NCBI GenBank assembly: GCA_017430925.1
Contig: JAFRMA010000098.1
Coordinates: 1 to 64,000, forward strand
Reading direction: 5' to 3'
DNA from: Solobacterium sp.
Lineage (GTDB): Bacteria; Bacillota_I; Bacilli_A; Erysipelotrichales; Erysipelotrichaceae
Length of the DNA: 64,000 nt
Below the pieces are notes generated by a model. The model saw only the letters and a list, made by a program, of their open reading frames with translations, ran no database searches and was not told the origin of the DNA. Shown in pieces: positions 60,034 through 64,000 of the stretch. Each line of letters opens with the position of its first letter. Positions within the stretch are counted from its first letter, which is position 1. Position numbers and translations under genes: made by a program.

Positions 60034-60842
60034 ACTGTTTTCACATTCCCGCTGTTTAATCCGTTATCTTCTTCCTGCAGAGGCAGCCAGTCCAGAACAC
60101 ACTTGATTTGTCTGTCCCAGAAGTCCCATTCATGAGCACCTGGTTCTTCCACATACGTTACGTCCGCGCCGTTTTCAATCAGATACTGCGCAAACTCCTG
60201 ATTACCCGGCAAAAGACCGTCCTGCAGACCACAAGCCATGTATATTTTCGGCAATTCCTTTCCTGAAGCGATTGCGTTTGCCAGAGCGATCTTCGGATTC
60301 TTATCACTGACTCTCGCCTCCCGCATATCACCGAAGATGGTATTCTCTCCATTCAGAGTTCTGGGGTTCTCCTCAAACAGATGTAAAGCGCTGGAAAGAC
60401 CAATCGCATACCCGAATGTATTCGCATACTTGATCCCGTTGCGCAATGCCCCGAAACCACCCATGGATAAACCGGCAATAAAGGTATCTTCCCGTTTGTC
60501 TGACAGCGGGAACATCTTTCTGGTGATCTCCACCAGTTCTTTGCCGACAAATTCTCCGTAATCATTCCCCGGCAGGGTACTGTTCACATAGAACGCATTA
60601 TCTCCGGACGGCATCACTACCGCAAGATTCTTTTCTTCTGCCCAGCGCTGGATTCTGGTGCCGCTGACCCAGTCGGTATAATTACCCAGATATCCGTGAA
60701 GAAGATACAGCGTCTTGAACTTCTCCTTACGCTTTTCATATTCCATCGTCTGAAATGAGATCTTATCTACCGGCAGGATCACCTGCACAGGTACTGTACG
60801 AAATAGTACCTTGGATAGATAGTTCACCTGTATTAATGCCAT
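60030..60842 (-). CDS. Putative esterase (esterase D/acetyl-xylan-esterase-like)
   Basis: The 270-residue alpha/beta hydrolase has LYLLHGYLGN (45-54) and the nucleophile elbow GLSMGGFGAL with S126. A C-terminal GAHEWDFWD histidine is present. It resembles cytoplasmic tributyrin or acetyl esterases and might remove acetyl groups from the oligosaccharides handled by the neighbouring GH13 enzyme. Overlaps of 4 nt with the amylase gene and a 2-nt gap to the Nudix gene show co-translation. Confidence 0.88.
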   Translation of the reverse strand: MALIQVNYLSKVLFRTVPVQVILPVDKISFQTMEYEKRKEKFKTLYLLHGYLGNYTDWVSGTRIQRWAEEKNLAVVMPSGDNAFYVNSTLPGNDYGEFVGKELVEITRKMFPLSDKREDTFIAGLSMGGFGALRNGIKYANTFGYAIGLSSALHLFEENPRTLNGENTIFGDMREARVSDKNPKIALANAIASGKELPKIYMACGLQDGLLPGNQEFAQYLIENGADVTYVEEPGAHEWDFWDRQIKCVLDWLPLQEEDNGLNSGNVKTV

Positions 60843-60844
60843 AA

Positions 60845-61330
60845 CTAATCTCCTTTGATATATTGCTTAACGTGAGGATGAATCAGCTGATCATCATCCA
60901 TACGTAATAACTCTTCTGCCGTGATCCAGCGGTAGTCCGAGGTTTCTCCTTCCTGCAGAGTTACCTTGTCCTTCTCCATTCCGGTAATACAGAGATACTC
61001 AACATAGTGGCAGGAAATCTGCGGAAAGGTACTCCTTTTCAGTTCCTGCAGAGTACCTGCTGTAACCCCGGTTTCTTCCCTGAGTTCGCGGATTGCGCAT
61101 TGTCCCGGTGTTTCTCCGCGCAGAGCTGAACCACCCGCTGTCGCTTCCCAGTAACCACCGTAATTCTTTCTTGCGTCTCTTTGCATGATCAGATACGTAC
61201 CGTCTGTATGCCGGACAAGTACTTCACAGATCAGATGATACATTCCTGCCGGTATTGGTTCATCTCTTACCAGGACTACTCCTTCAAGCAGATTCATCTC
61301 CGCATCATACGCATCCCAGAATTCACTCAT
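60845..61330 (-). CDS. Nudix hydrolase (IDI/NUDT-like, NTP pyrophosphatase type)
   Basis: The 161-residue protein has a complete Nudix box GSALRGETPGQCAIRELREE (near residues 68-87). Members hydrolyse nucleotide diphosphate-linked compounds. The role in a sugar operon is not clear; it may clean up nucleotide sugars or damaged nucleotides. The start overlaps the amidohydrolase stop by 4 nt. Confidence 0.9.
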   Translation of the reverse strand: MSEFWDAYDAEMNLLEGVVLVRDEPIPAGMYHLICEVLVRHTDGTYLIMQRDARKNYGGYWEATAGGSALRGETPGQCAIRELREETGVTAGTLQELKRSTFPQISCHYVEYLCITGMEKDKVTLQEGETSDYRWITAEELLRMDDDQLIHPHVKQYIKGD

Positions 61331-62466
61331 CCGGTAATTCTTTCTCCGTTTATGAGTACAAGATGGATCTTGGACAGACTGTCCAGCGGATCTCCTTCAT
61401 ATACCACCAGGTCTGCGTCCTTACCAGCTTCCAGGGTACCTACACGATCCGCGATTCCGATATGCTCTGCCGGATAGATCGTAATTGCCTTCAGTGCTTC
61501 TTCATGATCCATACCTGCTTTTACTGCCAGACCTGCGCATAAAGGCAGATATTCCTGAGGAATTACCGGTGAATCGGTAATAATCGACACATGACATCCT
61601 TTACTGTTCAGAATACCCGGAGTCGTCCAGGATTTGTTTTGTAATTCAAACTTTGTCGCATGTGTCAAAGATGGTCCCACTGCCATCATATACTCAGTTT
61701 CCGCCAGTTTATCCGCAATAAGATGTCCTTCTGTCACATGTTCAAGAGTCATCTTCAGGTTGAATTCCTTAGCCAGACGTACAGCGGTCAGAATATCGTT
61801 TGCCTGATGCGCATGGATCTTCAGCGGGATCTTTCTTTCCAGTACAGGAATCATGGCTTCACACTTGTAGTCAAACGCAGGCATCTTTGCCGGATCACCA
61901 TTTGCGGCTTCCTTCCGGTTCATGTAATCTCTTGTTTTAAAGATCATATTACGGATTACAGCTGCCGTAGACATCCTTGCGGCATTGCCTTTCTCTCTGT
62001 AGCATCGTTTCGGGTTCTCCCCAAGCGCGCACTTCATTGCGACAGGATCCAGAATCACCGCGTCATCTGCGCAGATTCCATGTGTTTTTACCGCGATCCA
62101 TGTGCCGCCGATTGCGTTGGCACTTCCCTGCCCTGTAGCCACACAGGTCACTCCTCCGAGAGCTGCCTTACGTACAGAGGGATCTAATGGGTTATAACTA
62201 TCGATCGCTCTTAGCTGAGGTGTACAAATATCATTTGGTTCATTATAGTCTGCGCCTTCAAAGCCTATACCGTAACCATCCAAGCCCAGATGTGCATGCG
62301 CATCGATAAAACCCGGATAGATATCCTTTCCTTTGGCATCATAGACATCTTCGTCCTGCGGAAGATCTGTACCGATCTGCAGTATCTTTCCGTCTTTGAT
62401 CAAAAGATCTGCTTTGTAAGGTTCTCTCTGAACCATGTCGTGGATCAAACCATTCTTAATAATCAT
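61327..62466 (-). CDS. Amidohydrolase-superfamily protein
   Basis: The 379-residue protein (start at 62466) has the metal motif PGFIDAHAHLG (51-61; H57, H59), a carboxylated-lysine-like region, metal ligands in KIHAHQANDI and TLEHVTEGH, and ITDSPVIP (D). It resembles imidazolonepropionase- or prolidase-like cyclic amidohydrolases. AAGGAG before the ATG at 62466 supports this start over a frame 51 nt longer. It leads the six-gene operon. Substrate unknown. Confidence 0.88.
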   Translation of the reverse strand: MIIKNGLIHDMVQREPYKADLLIKDGKILQIGTDLPQDEDVYDAKGKDIYPGFIDAHAHLGLDGYGIGFEGADYNEPNDICTPQLRAIDSYNPLDPSVRKAALGGVTCVATGQGSANAIGGTWIAVKTHGICADDAVILDPVAMKCALGENPKRCYREKGNAARMSTAAVIRNMIFKTRDYMNRKEAANGDPAKMPAFDYKCEAMIPVLERKIPLKIHAHQANDILTAVRLAKEFNLKMTLEHVTEGHLIADKLAETEYMMAVGPSLTHATKFELQNKSWTTPGILNSKGCHVSIITDSPVIPQEYLPLCAGLAVKAGMDHEEALKAITIYPAEHIGIADRVGTLEAGKDADLVVYEGDPLDSLSKIHLVLINGERITG

Positions 62467-62629
62467 GATGTACTCCTTATTGCCGGATTCTTCCGGACTC
62501 AATTCTGTTTCCATCATACAACCATTTCTGCCGGTTTGTCCTTAGAAAACCATCAGATTCTTTTTCATGAACCTTAGTTCTTATCCATCAACGGAATACG
62601 TCAGCTGACAACAATAATTTGCTAATAGT

Positions 62630-62674
62630 TATGTTAAACTGCACATATGTTAACCGCTTTGTATGCACTATAAT
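62630..62674 (+). promoter_or_regulatory. Promoter and direct repeat upstream of the glycerate kinase gene
   Basis: TATAAT (62669-62674) is a good -10 box. TATGTTAA occurs twice (62630 and 62646), spaced 16 nt, the second copy in the -35 position. The arrangement suggests an activator site covering the -35 region. Confidence 0.4.
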
Positions 62675-62731
62675 TTAGAAGAAAGATCTACGGATCATAC
62701 AACATTCAGAGATCTGTATGGAGGTGGTTTT

Positions 62732-63973
62732 ATGTCAATTAAAGATGATGCGTTTTCAATCATGCACGCCGCGCTGAATTCAGCCATGCCGGATGAAGCT
62801 GTGAAGAAGGCATTGCGGGAGCTTCCTGAAACAACCGGAAAGATCTATCTTACAGCGATAGGAAAAGCCGCGTGGCAGATGTCCAAAGCCGCGTCAGAGA
62901 TCCTCGGAGAACGTTTAACTAAAGGTATCTGTATCACAAAGTATGATCATGTCATGGGTGAGATTCCGCACGTGGAATGTTACGAAGCCGGTCATCCGGT
63001 CGTGGATGAAAACTCAGTATCCGCAGCCAGAGAAGCTATAAAACTTGTGAAACACCTAAACCCGGACGATCTCGTGATCTTCCTGGTTTCTGGAGGAGGT
63101 TCAGCACTGTTTGAGGATCCTGCCATATCTTTAGATGAACTCCAGGATATCACCAGACAATTATTAGCCTGTGGTGCAGATATTACGGAAATCAATACAA
63201 TACGCAAGCGTCTGTCTCATGTCAAAGGCGGTAAGTTCGCGGAACTCTGCGCACCCGCAAAAGTATTCTCCATTATCCTCTCAGACATTATTGGTGATCC
63301 TTTAGATATGATTGCGTCAGGACCGGCATACCCGGACCATTCCACCAGTTCAGATGCACTGAATATTGTACAGAAATACTCGCTGAAGTTCTCTCCAACG
63401 GCTCTGAACTTGTTGTCAGAGGAAACACCGAAAGAATTGCCTAATGTTGAGAATCACATTACTGGCAGTGTAAGGCAATTATGTAAGGCTGTGGAAGACG
63501 AGTGTCTGCGTCTTGGTTATGAGCCTCACTTCCTGACGGCTTCCCTGACTTGCGAAGCACGCGATGCCGGCAGTTTCCTGGCTTCCATAGCCAGAGATCA
63601 TATCCGTGACGGAAAAGCTCAGGCATATATCTGCGGAGGAGAAACGGTTGTACACCTGACCGGAAAAGGTCTTGGCGGCAGAAATCAGGAATTAGCACTA
63701 TCCGCTGCGGAAGGAATCGCCGGTTTAAACAACGTACTCCTGTTCTCACTGGGGAGTGATGGTACAGACGGACCAACAGATGCGGCGGGAGGAATCGTAG
63801 ATGGTAATACCTGCAGTAAACTGAATGAACAAGGAATACAGATCTCTGCCGTACTGCAGAACAATGATGCTTATCATGCGCTGAAAAAGTGTGACGGCTT
63901 GATCATGACCGGTCCAACAGGCACAAATGTCAATGACATTACGGTATTGTTGATTAAACCAGAAGTGCTATGA
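62732..63973 (+). CDS. Glycerate 2-kinase-type protein (GckA/TtuD, DUF4147)
   Basis: The 413-residue protein has the family segments FLVSGGGSALFEDP, the RKRLSHVKGGKFA block, SDIIGDPLDMIASGP, and GGETVVHLTGKGLGGRNQEL near 320. FSLGSDGTDGPTDAAGG near 355 is also typical. It phosphorylates glycerate at the 2-position with ATP. GGAGG at 62720-62724 favours the ATG at 62732 over one at 62663. It is divergent from the amidohydrolase-led operon and leads its own unit. Confidence 0.9.
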   Translation: MSIKDDAFSIMHAALNSAMPDEAVKKALRELPETTGKIYLTAIGKAAWQMSKAASEILGERLTKGICITKYDHVMGEIPHVECYEAGHPVVDENSVSAAREAIKLVKHLNPDDLVIFLVSGGGSALFEDPAISLDELQDITRQLLACGADITEINTIRKRLSHVKGGKFAELCAPAKVFSIILSDIIGDPLDMIASGPAYPDHSTSSDALNIVQKYSLKFSPTALNLLSEETPKELPNVENHITGSVRQLCKAVEDECLRLGYEPHFLTASLTCEARDAGSFLASIARDHIRDGKAQAYICGGETVVHLTGKGLGGRNQELALSAAEGIAGLNNVLLFSLGSDGTDGPTDAAGGIVDGNTCSKLNEQGIQISAVLQNNDAYHALKKCDGLIMTGPTGTNVNDITVLLIKPEVL

Positions 63974-63996
63974 TAAAAATCGGGAGATGACAAAAA

Positions 63997-64000
63997 ATGG
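63997..64000 (+). CDS. Possible start of the next gene (cut by the window edge)
   Basis: An ATG at 63997 is preceded by CGGGAGATG at a suitable distance (about 10 nt). Only one codon is in the window, so nothing can be said about the product. Confidence 0.3.

Overview
The window looks like chromosome of an anaerobic or facultative, host-associated member of the Bacillota. The evidence is strong GGAGG-type ribosome binding sites, a glycine decarboxylase split into two P subunits, system II (ResB/CcsA) cytochrome c maturation, LacI, LysR and TetR regulators, a PhoBR-type pair, 2-hydroxycarboxylate transport, citrate lyase and a small-toxin locus. The exact genus cannot be read from the sequence; Erysipelotrichia or a related gut lineage is a guess. 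There are no rRNA or tRNA genes, no CRISPR array and no insertion sequences. No gene-free stretch exceeds about 250 bases.

Layout. 1-700: a rubredoxin/monooxygenase pair on the minus strand. 882-6009: a complete glycine cleavage operon (gcvT, gcvH, gcvPA, gcvPB) closed by a lipoate-protein ligase. 6020-10091: small proteins, a Gfo/Idh-type oxidoreductase and a large aconitase-like hydratase. 10326-12542: a TetR-led operon with a flavin reductase and an MBL-fold protein. 12692-15667: an FMN/Fe-S oxidoreductase and a LysR regulator. 15790-28207: an unusual carboxylic-acid region with a beta-decarboxylating dehydrogenase, a seven-gene operon (2-hydroxycarboxylate transporter, one unknown membrane protein, three alpha/beta hydrolases, two HMG-CoA-lyase-like enzymes), an Ntn-hydrolase acyltransferase, LysR and LacI regulators and a GltD-like oxidoreductase. 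Three matching palindromes (15749, 23561, 25802) tie the dehydrogenase, the operon and the LacI gene into one likely regulon.

28406-35892: a secreted phosphodiester-glycosidase-like protein, a Nudix/peptidase/MalY operon, a DUF362 protein and an EamA exporter. 36010-36270: a candidate type I toxin-antitoxin locus with a 36-residue membrane peptide, a convergent antisense RNA promoter and a 5'/3' inverted repeat. 36308-43982: a nucleoside-hydrolase-like protein, citrate lyase citD-citE-citF, and an AraL/AraM/AraB-like operon without the other arabinose genes. 44128-48647: a second EamA protein, an aldo/keto reductase, a large membrane protein and a nitroreductase.

48718-52176: pentaheme nitrite reductase NrfA with a ResB/CcsA heme-attachment pair, implying nitrite ammonification. 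52316-56025: response regulator, sensor kinase and Na/Pi cotransporter. 56275-62466: a tightly overlapping six-gene sugar operon (amidohydrolase, Nudix, esterase, GH13 enzyme, YihS-like isomerase, PfkB kinase). 62732-63973: a glycerate-2-kinase-type protein.

The strongest candidates for something undescribed are the toxin-antitoxin locus at 36 kb and the operator-linked hydroxycarboxylate/HMG-lyase regulon at 15.7-26.9 kb.
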